Assembly: GCA_030522415.1 (NCBI GenBank)
Contig: CM060127.1
Coordinates: 13,932,646 to 13,996,645, forward strand
DNA: 64,000 bases
Direction of reading: 5' to 3'
Source: Channallabes apus
Taxonomy: Eukaryota; Chordata; Actinopteri; Siluriformes; Clariidae
This document shows, piece after piece, positions 1 through 11,640 of this stretch. Under the pieces are notes generated by a model. It searched no databases, was not told where the DNA came from, and was given only the letters and a program-made list of their open reading frames with translations. The translations under genes were made by a program, and so were the position numbers. Positions within the stretch are counted from its first letter, which is position 1. Each line of letters begins with the position of its first letter.

Positions 1-345
1 CAGAGCTAGAGGTAGCAGAGCTGAAGATGTTGAGGTTCTCTTTGGGAGTGACAAGGATGGATAGGATCAAGAATGAGTTCATCAGAGGGACAACCCATGT
101 TAGATGTTTTGGAGATAAAGTCAGAGAGGCCAGATTGAGGTGGTTTGGACATGTTCAGAGGAGAGAGTGTGAATATATCGAAGGATGCTGAGGTTGGAAC
201 TCTAGAGGAAGACCAAAGAGGAGATTTATGGATGCAGTGAGAGAGGACATGAAGTTAGTTGGTGTGAAAGAAGAGGATGCAGAGGATAGGGTTAGATGGA
301 GGCAGATGATTCGCTGTGGCGACCCCTGAAAGGGAACAGCCAAAA
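1..345 (+). pseudogene. RTE-like LINE reverse transcriptase, C-terminal fragment
   Basis: Translation gives the conserved tail found after the RT domain of RTE-like fish LINEs: a block reading LGVTRMDRIKNEFIRG, then RWFGHVQRR, then a GRPKRRFMDAVRED-type segment, ending with [13 protein letters not shown] and a stop. A second copy lies at 25741-26021 plus 29166-29255, and the two align over their whole length. One frame break occurs near position 180. The copy runs off the left edge of the window, so upstream RT and endonuclease domains may exist outside. The clade name rests on remembered motif similarity. Confidence 0.75.
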
Positions 346-358
346 GACAAAGAAGAAG

Positions 359-722
359 GAGTTGACTATTTCGGACCCTTCAAGGTCAAGTGTGGCAGAA
401 GTAACGTTAAAATATATGGCGTACTTTTTACTTGTCTGACAACAAGAGCCGTGCACATCGAAATTGCGCAATCCCTTGACACAGACTCCTGTGTGAATGC
501 CATTCGACACTTTCAATTATGGTATCAATTATGAGAAGCGACAATGGAACAAATTTTATAGGCGCTGAGTCTGAACTGCGCGAGGCCATCCAGCGATGGA
601 ATCAGTCACAAATTGAAAGCTTCCTTACGCAAAAGGGCATACAGTGGGCATTTAATCCACCTTCTGGGTCTCATTTCGGTGGAGTATGTGAAAGGCAGAT
701 CAGATCTTTGATACTGGAAAAA
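359..722 (+). pseudogene. BEL/Pao LTR-retrotransposon integrase core fragment
   Basis: The reading frame starting GVDYFGPF, followed by [19 protein letters not shown], then [18 protein letters not shown], and [20 protein letters not shown] matches the integrase catalytic core of BEL/Pao elements. The acidic residues of GVDYF, RSDNG and GVCER occupy the catalytic positions. A frameshift lies at about 520-534, between the first and second catalytic blocks. No protease, RT or LTR is visible around it, and the frame stops at 723-725. It abuts the RTE-like fragment directly, with no clean boundary, so this is an old composite junction. Confidence 0.85.
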
Positions 723-2254
723 TAAACGAGAGACAAAGAGATCATCAGACTTCCGTGTTGTGACTGAAAATTCAAACTAAAGATATGCGTCAAAACGTGT
801 AATAATATGACCGCATGAACAGTTAGTGTGTACAGTATGTGTTTGTGCTCGCATACATTAATGGAAACACTGCTCTGTCGGGATTCTTTCCAAAAGTAAA
901 GATTAATTTGTTTTATTTCTACTTTACATTTTGTATTAATTATATATATATAAATATATTTTATATAAATATTTTTGAGTTGTAGAATCAAATGACGTTC
1001 CATTATTTTTTATGGGGGAAATTCAATTTGATATAGGAGTGTTTTAATATTAGGGGGGGAAATCTAATTTGTATCACTACCAGGGTGGTAAAATAAATAC
1101 TGGCAAAATAAATACAGATCATAGTTTAAACTTGAATCTCAATACGTTCCAAATACTTTAATCAAATCGTATAGCTGTAATGTTTGTGATACATAAGCAG
1201 TCTAAAGTCAACCACTAAGGCATTTTCTATATATTTTGCATCTGATTTCAAAACTAAGAGACCCTTTAAAGAAAAACGTGCAAAAAAAAAGTAATAATGT
1301 TATCATATTAATGACATTTAACACTTATGGTTTCTGGGTCAGGGTAGAGAAAGAAACATATTTTGATGTTAATACAGTATATCTTATCATCAATACCACA
1401 TCATCATATCACTCGTCTGTAAACAAAATAATTGGCTAATCAGTCAAAAGTGGGTTTCTTCATTGTTTTGTCAATTCTGTGCAACCGTACAATAATAACG
1501 CACATGTGCACAATCAGCAACGCTGACATGGCTGTGATCACAGCTAACAATCATAATCCAGAGCAAAGGTAAGACACATGACTTGATTATTGCTGACTAA
1601 CCCATAATTATCTTTCGTACAAACACACAGATGTGAGGCTCAGGGAAAACTAGAAACGCAAAGGAATTGGACCAGGAGCCTCACAATCCAGGTTTCTGAC
1701 TATCATTACATTTTCTGTTAATTTTCCCTAATAACACAACTGTCCAAGTTACTTGACGTTAAACTGACTTAAAAAAAAGATAAAAATTATACCAACTTTG
1801 GGAAAATTCATTGCACCAGCATTCAGATTTTGCACTGCAAATATGTTCAAGACGTTCTAACTTGACTTGATTATATTTAAAAATTTCTTGGTAGGTTAAG
1901 TGCTGAGGGTGAGTGAGTCATCAGGGTGAGTGTCAGAAGAGTTATTACTAGACAATTTTGAAAATCACATCAATTATTTGGTTCTTTTGTAGGAGTACCT
2001 CTTAATTATTAAATCAAATTTAAAAAGAACAATTTTAAATACTTCCCATCTTTTTTTGGACAAATCTTACCCTCTGAATTAGGAATGGTTAAAAGATTTT
2101 GGTCTCGGTTATAATTTGTCCCTATTTGTTTTTTTTAAAAAACAGTTTTTAGCGCAGTTCATTAAAGAATGATTTTTAAATTTTTTTAAATTAAAGATCA
2201 GCTAGTTAGTCTAAAACATGCATGTATCAGGTTATAATTTTAGTTTTAAATAAC
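723..2254. other. AT-rich intergenic DNA, no feature recognised
   Basis: Only short non-conserved frames are present. TACAGTA occurs at 831 and 1373. I see no repeat family here. Confidence 0.5.
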
Positions 2255-2525
2255 AATGTTGGAGGCACTTTGGCTTAGTGGTTAAGTCGCCTTGCACCCC
2301 CAGGGTCCAGGTACAATTTCCACTCAGGTCTACGTGCATGGAGTTTGCAGATTAATTGATTTGCCATTTCATAATTGGCCTTAGTGTGTGAATAAGCATG
2401 TGTGTTTGTTTATGTATGTGTGCCCTGCACTGGACCTTGTGCCCTAAATACCGGATAGGTTGCCGGCCCCCATGACCCTTCGTATAGGATATAGCGGTTT
2501 AGACAATGAGTGAGAATGAGAATGA
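2255..2525 (+). repeat. tRNA-derived SINE, degenerate copy
   Basis: It shows the tRNA-like head (TGGCTTAGTGGTTAAG, then a weak box B in AGGTACAATTTCC), the body block CATGGAGTTTGCAG, a TG-rich middle, TGCCCTGCACTGGA, and a tail with CCCATGACCC and GATATAGCGGTTTAGA before a GAATGAGAATGA end. The order matches the better preserved copy at 40624-41005. Both promoter boxes carry substitutions. Confidence 0.75.
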
Positions 2526-2602
2526 AGGCTGTCATTCTAATAATGAGAGTTTCTACTGTAGCTGCTTGACCTGCAACTGCAGATGTTTTTTCTTTGCTTC
2601 TA

Positions 2603-4126
2603 CATCGTGATCCAAATTATTACGCTAATTATATCTTTCTCTGATTTTCATAATTAGTCAATGCAAATGACAGTCAGTATAATTTTCAAGTCATCAACTA
2701 TTATGGTATAATTTAAATTTTATTGAACAAACCTCCTAATGATTAAATATATAAAACAAAAAACTGAAAATGCACTGTTCCAAATTATTATGCACAACAG
2801 AGTTAAAACATTTTATAGGTTGTAAAGAACTGAAAATAGGCTTTTGTTGAGTTTGCAGCATTTAAATCAAAAGCTATTTAAATCAAAAACATCCTGACAG
2901 GGCATGTTACATCTTAACATAGGACCCCTTCTTTGATATGATCTTCACAATTCTTGCATTCATTGAACTTGGGAGTTTTGGGACAGTTTCTGATTGAATT
3001 TTTTTGTAGGATGTCACAATAGCCTCCCAGAGCTGCTGTTGTGATGTGAAATGCCCCCTATACTAGATATTTTGCTTGATGATGCTCCAAAGGTTCTCAA
3101 TGGGGTTGAGGTCAGGGGAGGAAGGTGGCCACACCATGAGTTTCTCATCTTTTATGCCCATCGCAGCCAATGACACAGAGGTATTCTTTGCAGAATGAGA
3201 TGGTGCATTGTCATGCATGAAGATTTGCAAAAGGCACGGTTCTTCTTTTTGTACCATGGAAGAAAGTCAATAACTCTATATACTTTGCTGAGGTCATTTT
3301 CACTCCTTCAGGGACCCTAAAGCGGCCTACCAGCTCTCTCCCCATGATTCTGGCCCAAAACATGACTCCACCACCTCCTTGTTGATGTCTCAGCCTTGTT
3401 GGGACATGGTGGCCATCCACCAACCATCCACTACTCCATCCTTCTGGACCATCCAGTGTTGCACGACACTCATCAGTAAACAAGACTAGTCTTCATGTAT
3501 GTCTAGGCCCACTGCAACCGTTTCTGCTTGTGAGCATAGATTAGGGGTGGCCGAATAGTAGGTTTATGCACAACTGCAAGTCTCTGAGGGATCCTACACC
3601 TTGAGGTTCACGGGACTCCAGAGGCACCAGCAGCTTCAAATACCTGTTTGCTGCTTTGTAATGGTCTTTTTTGCAGCTGCTCTCTTAATCCAATGAATTT
3701 GTCTGGCAGAAACCTTCTTCATTCTGCCTTTATCTGCACGAACCTGTCTGTCCTCTGAATCAGCCACAAATGTCTTCACAGTACGATGATCACGCTTAAG
3801 TGTTCGTGAAATATCTAATGTTTTCACACCTCATCCAAGGTATTGCACTATTGGCAGCAGAGATATCCTTTTTCTTTCCCATATTGCTTGAAACCTGTGG
3901 CCTGCTTAATAATGTGGAACAACCTTCTTCAGTACTTTTTCTTTAATTGGGCTTATCTGCCAAAGTAATTATCACACGTGTCTGAGATTCATTTCAGTGA
4001 TCCAAAGAGCTCTGAGACACAATACCATCCATGAGTTTAATTTAAAAACCAAACATTTAATGTTTATGACACTAAATCCAATTTAGTGTCTTACATCCAA
4101 TTTGCATAATAATTTGGAACGCGGTG
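2603..4126 (-). mobile_element. Tc1/mariner transposon, DD37E type
   Basis: A 1524-bp element flanked by TA at 2601-2602 and 4127-4128. The ends are inverted: the left end reads CATCGTGATCCAAATTATTA and the right end, reverse-complemented, reads CACCGCGTTCCAAATTATTA. A further internal copy of the CCAAATTATTATGC motif at about 2780 suggests a long terminal repeat region with internal repetition. The transposase is on the minus strand and is broken. The termini start CAC/CAT, not CAG, so excision of this family would not leave the TACAGTA footprints common in this window. Confidence 0.85.
3063..3882 (-). pseudogene. Tc1-like transposase (DD37E), broken
   Basis: The probable start is the ATG at 3882-3880, reading MGKKKDI. 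Next come a helix-turn-helix region (ISRTLKRDHRTVKTFV, about 3827-3760), then MFTDECRATLDGPEGW with the first catalytic Asp, QGGGGVMFWARIMG, FMHDNAPSHSAKNT with the second Asp, and SSPDLNPIENLWSIIK with the catalytic Glu. Thirty-seven residues separate the second Asp from the Glu, so it is DD37E. At least two frame changes (near 3830 and 3215-3260) make it inactive. The DD37E group of Tc1-like elements is known from vertebrates and other animals. Confidence 0.85.
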
Positions 4127-4128
4127 TA

Positions 4129-5330
4129 TATATTATATCCCCTAAGTACAAGTCCCTTTGATGCATTTGTACTTTTTCAAGTGCTTTATATACCTAATTC
4201 TTAGCAGGATCAATTGACATTTGTCAGGTTGACTATGCCTGGTTGATTTGGATTATTCTCTACATCCTTACATTTCGGAGTTTACGAGACCTACACACTG
4301 TATTCTAGTTGGCTGTGATATGAAATTATATCAATATCACAATTAACTGAACATTTTTCAATTATGATTAATGAGCGATTATTTAGTTTTTTGCTTTTGT
4401 TATTTTTTTGCCCTTATAGTTCACTGAAAGGTCTATACTGTAAACACGCTCAACTATTAAAGCTCGGATGTTATTTTCTAATGAGAGTTCTCATCTATGT
4501 TGCTTCCATGTCACAGACCAGACGGGGCTTGAGTCATGTGATTTAGATGTTTTTAAGGGGACAGTACATAAACAAACATTATAAAAAAGACTTAGAAATT
4601 GTCATGGGAAAGATTAAGTTGATTAGGGCTTCTGAATGTAGGTTTCGATTTATTTTTGATTAATTACCCAGCTGTAGCTTGCACTCGGTTTTATGAAGCT
4701 TTAATTTTTTAGAAGCTGGTGTGAGGATGTTCAAAGTACATTGGGTGCATGTAAATCACTTCCAGGCGCAATTATTGATTTCACATGCTGAGTTTTTCCA
4801 TTGCGCATGGGACAACCGTGCCTCGGCTCCTCAGAAACGCTCCTGTGCTATTGATCCGTACAGAGTTCAGTTCCCGCCAGTGCCTACAAAGGGTCCTCGA
4901 GCATACTGTAACCCTTAACGCTCAGATGCTCCTGCGAAGCCGGTTCACTGGGCTTAGCCGGAGTTATTAGCTAAACCTATTTCCAGTTTTGGAAAATATA
5001 GTATGCAAAGAACAGTATTCCATGTCTACATCACAACCATAACCATCTAATAGTCAAATTGTGATGGGATGGTGTGGTACAGTATAACAATATGTTCACA
5101 CTGACACACTTAGATCAGTTTACGGTAATTACTAACGTATGTTTTTATTTTTAGATTCTTCATTTTTGCTGGAGTTTTACTGGATGCACCAAGTGAATCA
5201 GGTAACAATACAAACTACAGAGCTACAGTACAGGAGTTATGTAATGTATAGTTGTAGCTGCTAAAATAAAGAGCTAATCTTTTCCTGCTCAAATAAACAT
5301 CCTGGGGAAGAACTGCTTGTCTATAGAATA
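4129..5330. other. Intergenic DNA with one GC-richer island
   Basis: Positions 4690-4980 are richer in CpG than their surroundings but hold no conserved frame. TACTGTA/TACAGTA occur at 4436, 4904, 5078 and 5224. No known repeat recognised. Confidence 0.4.
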
Positions 5331-5338
5331 CATCCAAC

Positions 5339-6319
5339 TAGGGGTGGGCGATATACCGGTATACACGGTTAACGGGTAGAAATTTGTCAACCGATAGAGA
5401 TTTTGGTCTATCGTCTTAATCGCGGTTGAGATCACGTGACGTTGCACATTACGTAACCACGCAATATGCATTCACTTCTATGGGAAGCCAAACACATCTA
5501 AAGTGAGACGAAACCGTGGCACCTGATTGAGCCGGTGTGGGCAGACCAAATATCCAGACCCGGTGGATCGCGCAGCGCAGACCAACTTGAGCAGCGCTGC
5601 TCGAATCACAAACCTGCGCGACACTGATAGAAATAGACCGCGCCGACCATCAAAATACATTTTACCCCGCTGGGATGCGCACGTACAAACCAGGTATGGC
5701 AAGGCGGAAACAATATTAAACATTTTAAATAAAAAACAGTGGGTCGCGCAGGTTTGTGATTCGAGCGGCACTGCTCAAGTTAATCCGGGCTGCATGAATA
5801 AACCAGCTCATCTCTGCGCTATCCAGATAGTCGCGCTGCGCTGTCCACTGGGCTGCGCAGATATTTGGTTCAATCGGGTGTAAAAACAATAAAAACGAGA
5901 GCACACAAAATCCTTTCAACTGTTTATTCTCCTTTATTCACAAAAACAAACTGACACTCTAGAGCTGGAAGTGTGCATGCGCCTTTTGCCCTTCTACGGC
6001 AAGCCCAGAGGTGATAAAAACCTCACACACACACATATGCACCTCACGAGCGCCTGTGCATCTAACATTAACACAATATATCAAAATCAAATTAGGTTTG
6101 TTACACATTCAATCGAATATGGCCAAAGTAAAAAAATGCGGCAAACCTCAGCAATTCCCAATTTAAATAAAATTACATTATGTACATTGTTTCTTTGTGT
6201 TTGAATTTTTTATTTATGCATTTTCAGATACAAATTGCTATATTGTGATATATATTGTTATCGAGGTAGAAAATTGCTTCTACCGTGATAGAAGATTTTG
6301 GTTATATCGCCCACCCCTA
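5339..6319. mobile_element. Non-autonomous hAT-type transposon, 981 bp
   Basis: The ends are inverted: TAGGGGTGGGCGATAT at the left and ATATCGCCCACCCCTA at the right. They are flanked by an exact 8-bp direct repeat CATCCAAC at 5331-5338 and 6320-6327, the target-duplication length of hAT elements. No transposase is encoded. The interior is CpG-rich and contains its own inverted repeats. The perfect duplication argues for a fairly recent insertion. Confidence 0.88.
5522..5882. repeat. Internal inverted repeats (fold-back) within the hAT element
   Basis: Sequence at about 5525-5625 (GCAGACCAAATATCCAGACC, later GCTCGAATCACAAACCTGCG) recurs inverted at about 5745-5882 (CGCAGGTTTGTGATTCGAGC, later GCGCAGATATTTGGTTC). 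Transcripts from either strand could fold into a long imperfect hairpin. Open frames seen here are by-products of this structure. Confidence 0.7.
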
Positions 6320-6869
6320 CATCCAACCATAATGCATCATGGTCTACCTCACTGTCTATAGGAGTGGGTATAACTAGTGGGTTGGCACAGGGAAATAAGC
6401 ACAACGGTCATTTCAATATTTAATATTGGCAGAAATCTAGGGACCAGGTGTCAGTATCACGGTTTTATAAATGTCCCAATTTTTTATTTTACTACAATGC
6501 TAAACAAACTTTGTTTCCTGCCAATGTGTGAATAGTTGAAATCTCGAGGATTATAGAGGAACTACAACATTTTACCACCTCAAATGCAAACAAATGCAAC
6601 AAATGCAACACGATATTGTGGGACAAAAAGAGCTTTCAGAGACTCTATGATCAAAAATTGTTGATTTACTGTACATATACTGTAGCTGAAAAAGAGTTAA
6701 AAAGTGATTTCAAAGAAATTCACCAGTCTACAGTTTGATACTGTGGGTACTCTACCAAGAAGTTACCGCCCAGTCTACCCTGAGTGACAACCAAAGATTT
6801 AAAGGCATCTTTGGAACTGACTAACATCTATGTTCATGAGTCTATAGTATGTAAAGCATTAAAAAGACT

Positions 6870-7035
6870 GATGGTGTGTACTGTACATATCCGTCGATTT
6901 TCATGGTAACGTCGCAAATGTTTTACTGTAGCTCATCATCGTACTGTGCTTGAAGTTTCCTGTAAATTTCAATCACCTTCATTCACCAGAATTTTCATCA
7001 CAAGACCTGGTTTGACTTGAACACCCCTTGTATGT
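6870..7035 (-). mobile_element. Mariner-like transposase relic (N-terminal region)
   Basis: On the minus strand this stretch aligns with the better preserved relic at 33574-33950 (shared blocks include GTGCTTGAAGT and TCACAAGACCTGG-type sequence). That relic encodes a mariner helix-turn-helix segment. The copy here is too decayed to read through. Confidence 0.5.
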
Positions 7036-7317
7036 GTTATAGTCCTACAAATCCTGTTTCTCTATGGCAGCGTGGTGTGGAAATCTTACACACAAATCTT
7101 AGGCACAGAATTATAATATGAGTAACAATGTGAATCTAAAGAGGACGTGATAAACTAAGAAAAACCCTTCCCCTGAGTGAACCCTGGTCATCTCAAGAAA
7201 CTGAAATATTGCTGATTGCATAATTGGCTGAATCATGCATTAGTTGTTTATATAACTGTTTACATATAACCCATATTGCTGTTTATATCACTGGGAACAG
7301 ATTGAGTGTGAGTGTAG

Positions 7318-7320
<3 letters not shown>

Positions 7321-7352
<32 letters not shown>
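7321..7352. repeat. TG dinucleotide microsatellite
   Basis: An uninterrupted TG run of about 32 bp. Confidence 0.97.
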
Positions 7353-7353
<1 letters not shown>

Positions 7354-8320
7354 AGCAAATGATAAATCACAGAACAGAATATTAATGGCAAGATTGCAAG
7401 GTTAAGGGAAATAAAACAGTCTGAGGATTTAAAGCTCTGAATGGATCAGGCGATCTATAACAGATGTTCTAATCCTTACACAGAACCTGCAAAAAAGGAA
7501 GTGCAGAAAGAGTGCTCGTGCATAAATAAGCAATGAAACATAGCTATAGAGCTGTGCTCAGATGAAAATACGTAGCTTACTCAGGGATGTGACAAAAGTG
7601 ACTTGATTTAATTCGACACACAGAGTGACTGGGGAAGCTCCTCAAATAACCTGACTACTGTGTAGTCACTTTAGGTCACATAACATCCTCTAACTGAAAG
7701 ACTCTTTCAGGATTATAGGAACTCTTTTATCTTTATATGATATGTGATTTATATATACAGTGCAAGTGTACCACAATACTTGTGCATTCTGGCTTTTGAT
7801 TGGTCAGACGATGTTGATTATTTTTCTATTATAAAAAAAGGCCCCTTCACAGGTTTAAATTAATATGCTGATTTATAATATGTTATTGCTTTAATGTATT
7901 TTAACCATAGACACAGGGAATTGTGTTGTTACTGTATAATGTAAGCGAGAACAAGAAACCGACTGATTTTATTTCACAACTTCGGATTAAGCTATATATA
8001 TCATCCTTTTGGGAAAAAAGTACTCTAAAGAAATTATAGCAGAATAAAAAGAATAAAACAGTGTACTAACAATAATTTAGCATAATTTTTTGTTGATCCA
8101 TAATTACCTACTTATTATACCCAAAGTTTCCTACAGCTCTGCAAAAGCTCACTATTTTCTGTTTGGGGTATTTTTTTTCTGATTCCCATTGACTCTTGGC
8201 TTTTTACCTGCAGCAAAATGTTTTAAAGTGTCAATCAGCAATGCTTGTACGAGAAAAAAATGTTTAACATAAAAATGGTTCTATGTTTGAAACAGTTTGA
8301 CTCCTTGAAGGCGCACATGA

Positions 8321-8325
<5 letters not shown>
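7353..8325. other. Intergenic DNA, nothing recognised
   Basis: AT-rich sequence without conserved frames. One TACTGTA at 7930. Confidence 0.45.

Positions 8326-8364
<39 letters not shown>
8326..8364. repeat. CA dinucleotide microsatellite
   Basis: An uninterrupted CA run of about 39 bp. Confidence 0.97.
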
Positions 8365-8365
<1 letters not shown>

Positions 8366-8417
8366 GCTTGCAAATAAAAAATAATTGTTGGCAATAAAAA
8401 CATAATTGGCATATACG

Positions 8418-8525
8418 AAGACCTGTTGGACTTTACACGGACGTACAGCCTTCTTCTGTGTCTGACATCTTGTGCAAATGTCAATCAGTTTTACGCCTTC
8501 TTTTGCCAGAAATGTCCCTCATAAA
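8418..8525 (-). mobile_element. Short mariner-like relic
   Basis: The blocks TACAGCCTTCTT and AATGTCAATCA, followed by a TTTTACGCCTTC-type stretch, match in order the minus-strand mariner-like relic at 33574-33950. About 100 bp survive. Confidence 0.45.
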
Positions 8526-9392
8526 TTAAAAATGTTTGCATTTACACCTCAAAGTTAAGGTACTGTAAGACATTTCTAAGATGGTTTCTTTATGTTATGT
8601 GCGTAATATAAGAACATCTGTATGAAGCAGGCTTATACACCCATTTTGGTTGGGTGATGTTTTTGTGGGCTAAGCTGAAGGTAAAAGATTTCCCTGAACT
8701 TTTTAACTAACACTGGCTTATATTTTAATGAGTTGATCTGAATATGTGAGATCATTCGTGCTCACATAGTGGATGGATGATATAATGGGAAGGTCTACCA
8801 TTATACTGTCAGACCTCGAACTTTCTATTGTTTTGCCTCCAGCGAACACCATGACGCAGTCATGACGTAGGCTCTATAAAGAGGCCACATGTTGCCCAAG
8901 AGGAGAAATATACTCTATGCTAATACAGTTTATAGGCAGGTAAGAAAGATTTATGAATACAACTTACACCAATCGGCTTGCTGCACTTAGACAGATTTAA
9001 TCAAGCCTCCGCTAATTCATTTAGCACAGCGTGAAAAGAAAAAGCAAAGGAGTGTAATTGCCTATAAAGCCGAAGCTGGTCAAAACAGAGAAGCCAATGC
9101 TAACTGAATAAACGGCTGCTAACTGTTTGCTATAGTTTCTCAGGGTGTGCTTATGTTATTACTGAACACACACACATACACACAGAGCACACACAGAGCA
9201 CACACACAGACCTGATTATCTGAGAGGCTGTGAGAGCTTGCACACGTGCGGGTGTCATAAAGGTCTTTTAAATACATGTGATATCGGTGGTGTATTTACA
9301 TTTCATCACACACATACTGTATAAAACAAGTTGCATATAAATTGAGTTACTGGCAATAACTTAATAGAGGTAAGTAAATAATGTCACCATAA

Positions 9393-9393
<1 letters not shown>
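8526..9393. other. Intergenic DNA with a possible TATA promoter
   Basis: At 8857-8890 a CRE-like TGACGTAG lies just before GCTCTATAAAGAGG, a good TATA-box arrangement. I see no gene or repeat attached to it. The rest is unremarkable. Confidence 0.3.

Positions 9394-9423
<30 letters not shown>
9394..9423. repeat. TG dinucleotide microsatellite
   Basis: A TG run of about 30 bp. Confidence 0.96.
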
Positions 9424-9425
<2 letters not shown>

Positions 9426-10688
9426 TTTGTTTGTATTCAAAAGCAATAAAAAAGCACATTTATAGTAGTGTAGAATTATGGCACCTATTTTAAATACAAT
9501 TATATATTAGTTATGTAAATATGTTTTTGAAGATATATTTTAAAAAGAAATAATACATGGAAGTAGTCTCGAATGGTATCTGTTAAACATATTTAGACCC
9601 TTCTACTATACTATTATACAAGAAAAACAAAAGTCATCCTGATCCAAGTCTAGTAAAGCAGATGCTTATGGTATGTGCATCCTGGGTGCTTATGGGTTTC
9701 CTGAGAAATGTAAAATTAAACTATTTACTTTATCTATAGCAAGAAAACATTACTGTAAGTAGAAATTAGTTTTTTTTTTTTAAAAGACAAAAAATATCAC
9801 ATCATACAATGGTATGACATTTAGTAAACCACTGTATATTTAACAGATCTCAGCAGAAATCTTTGGTTGAAAAAAAAAACCTTGTGATGATGTTAACTTG
9901 GCACAACATTGGTATTTCGGTTTTTGAACGTTAGAATGATAACGAATTAACTACATGACAATGGGACAACAATGAACGAATGCCCAATATTAATAACAAA
10001 ATGATGACGTGAGCGGGACTCAAACTCCGCTCAAAGCAATAAGAGCGCTGTGTGTTTTCCACTGGACCACTAGGGGGCATGCTGTTGATGCTAGTTAACG
10101 CACGTACATAACAACAAATAAACGAATTAAATAATTTTTTTTTAACAAAAACCTGCTTATGAGATGAACATATGAGATGTGTTTTTTGAAAGCAGACATG
10201 ATGTAATTTGTATGCTGTGCAAACACCGTATTACAGTAGAGTAATTTGGGAGCAAAGATGCCATTCAGAAACAAAGAGGTGACATTATAACACAAAGAGG
10301 CGAATGGCATGAGATACACATGCTGTTGTGTCTATCCCAGTTTCTGATCAAAATTCTAAACCTTGTTAGAAACTTAAGGTAAGATGGTAATCGCCATAAC
10401 CGCTCCAAAGAAAGGTAAAAATTTGAGAGATTATCTCCCAATTTACAATTTGTAATTTGTAACAACAAATCAACTGCTTTTGACATTGTAACTGTTGTTT
10501 AAGGAAAAAATAATTTTAAAATATGAGCATTATATCACCGTCGCACTGTGATTTACTTAATTTACTTATTTAATTCAAAAATAAATTAAGCTTAAAATAC
10601 CAGTTTAGGCTCAAAATGCATTTGGAGAAAAAATCTCTCTGAAGTTGATTCAGATTTATTTACATATCTAAAAGGATTTGATGTCCAT
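9424..10688. other. Intergenic DNA; weak tRNA-like segment on minus strand
   Basis: Mostly AT-rich DNA. On the minus strand at 10078-10012 a box A-like TGGTCCAGTGG and a box B-like GTTTGAGTCCC are spaced roughly as in a tRNA. The arms do not pair well, so I do not call a tRNA gene. Confidence 0.35.
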
Positions 10689-10713
10689 AGTGTGTGTGCG
10701 TGCGTGCGTGTGT

Positions 10714-10744
<31 letters not shown>
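10689..10744. repeat. TG-rich imperfect microsatellite
   Basis: TG repeats interrupted by GC and TA steps. Confidence 0.9.
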
Positions 10745-11334
10745 CGCGTGCTTGTGTATGTGTGGGTCTCTGAGTGCATGTGCATGTGCTGGCAGGCTAT
10801 TATCCTGCCTCATTCCCATGGCATGCCTACTTTAGCCGTGCTGCAGCTATTGATAAAAAGTTATTCTTAGCGTGTGTGTGAGTCAGCGACGTGTGTGTGT
10901 GGCATTTCAGATTCCTGACCTCTCTGCACTTCCTGTAGTGAAGCAGCTCAGACACATTTAAACTTCATCTCCATGATCCATGTCCATGATCCACTAGTCA
11001 TGCTCCTTGCATTTCACTAATACCATATTTGTGTTTTGTTTGTGTACACACCTTTACAGTTGACCTTATCTAGTTAAATCTATCTAGTACTTTGTCTGTC
11101 AACTTTGCTTAGTTTTCACTTTAAAAAAAGAAGAGGTTTTGGTAGCCTTATTTGAGAAAGGCCAACAGACTAACTCAACAGTTCTCATGATTTAATAATT
11201 CACCTTTTGAGTTACGGAGTCAAGCGACAGCAACAGTGCAACACCATGGATTCGCAACCGTAGGCATGAAAATGTCAGACCGAAGAAAATCAAGTTTGGA
11301 GTACTCTCACTCACTCAGTCACTCTAAGTAACTA

Positions 11335-11443
11335 CTCTTGCCTTATCAGGGTCACGGTGAATCCAGACTATGTCAGGATGACTGGGCATGAGGCCGGATT
11401 CCACCTCAGTTGGAACATTAGTTTATCACATGGCACCGTGCAT

Positions 11444-11481
<38 letters not shown>

Positions 11482-11640
11482 ATTCATGCTTAGTGGCAAT
11501 TTATCCTAGCCAGTCCGCCTACTAGTATGTTTTGAGAGCTCTCAGAGGACAATCACAAGCTGAGAACCTGGAGTAAACTTACTGGGAGAGCACGCAAAAG
11601 TACCCTAAGGTCAGGACTGAACCTGGGTCTCGAGTATTGT
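11335..11640 (-). repeat. tRNA-derived SINE, decayed, containing a CA tract
   Basis: Read on the minus strand it keeps the family order: a head near 11640 (CAGGTTCAGTCC-like box B), body blocks, the CA/TG tract at about 11452-11480, and a tail with GGGTCACGG near 11350. Divergence is high, so the limits are approximate. Confidence 0.5.

Noticed and set aside
5478..5919. Open frames on both strands inside the hAT element
   Set aside because: Mirror-image products of the internal inverted repeats; no transposase motif.
6924..6930. TACTGTA in a mariner-like relic
   Set aside because: The sister copy at 33810 has TACTGTGG at the aligned place, so this one arose by point mutation.
10012..10078. 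Minus-strand tRNA-like sequence with box A and box B resemblance
   Set aside because: T-arm and anticodon arm do not pair properly and no CCA-side acceptor match; not called as a tRNA gene.
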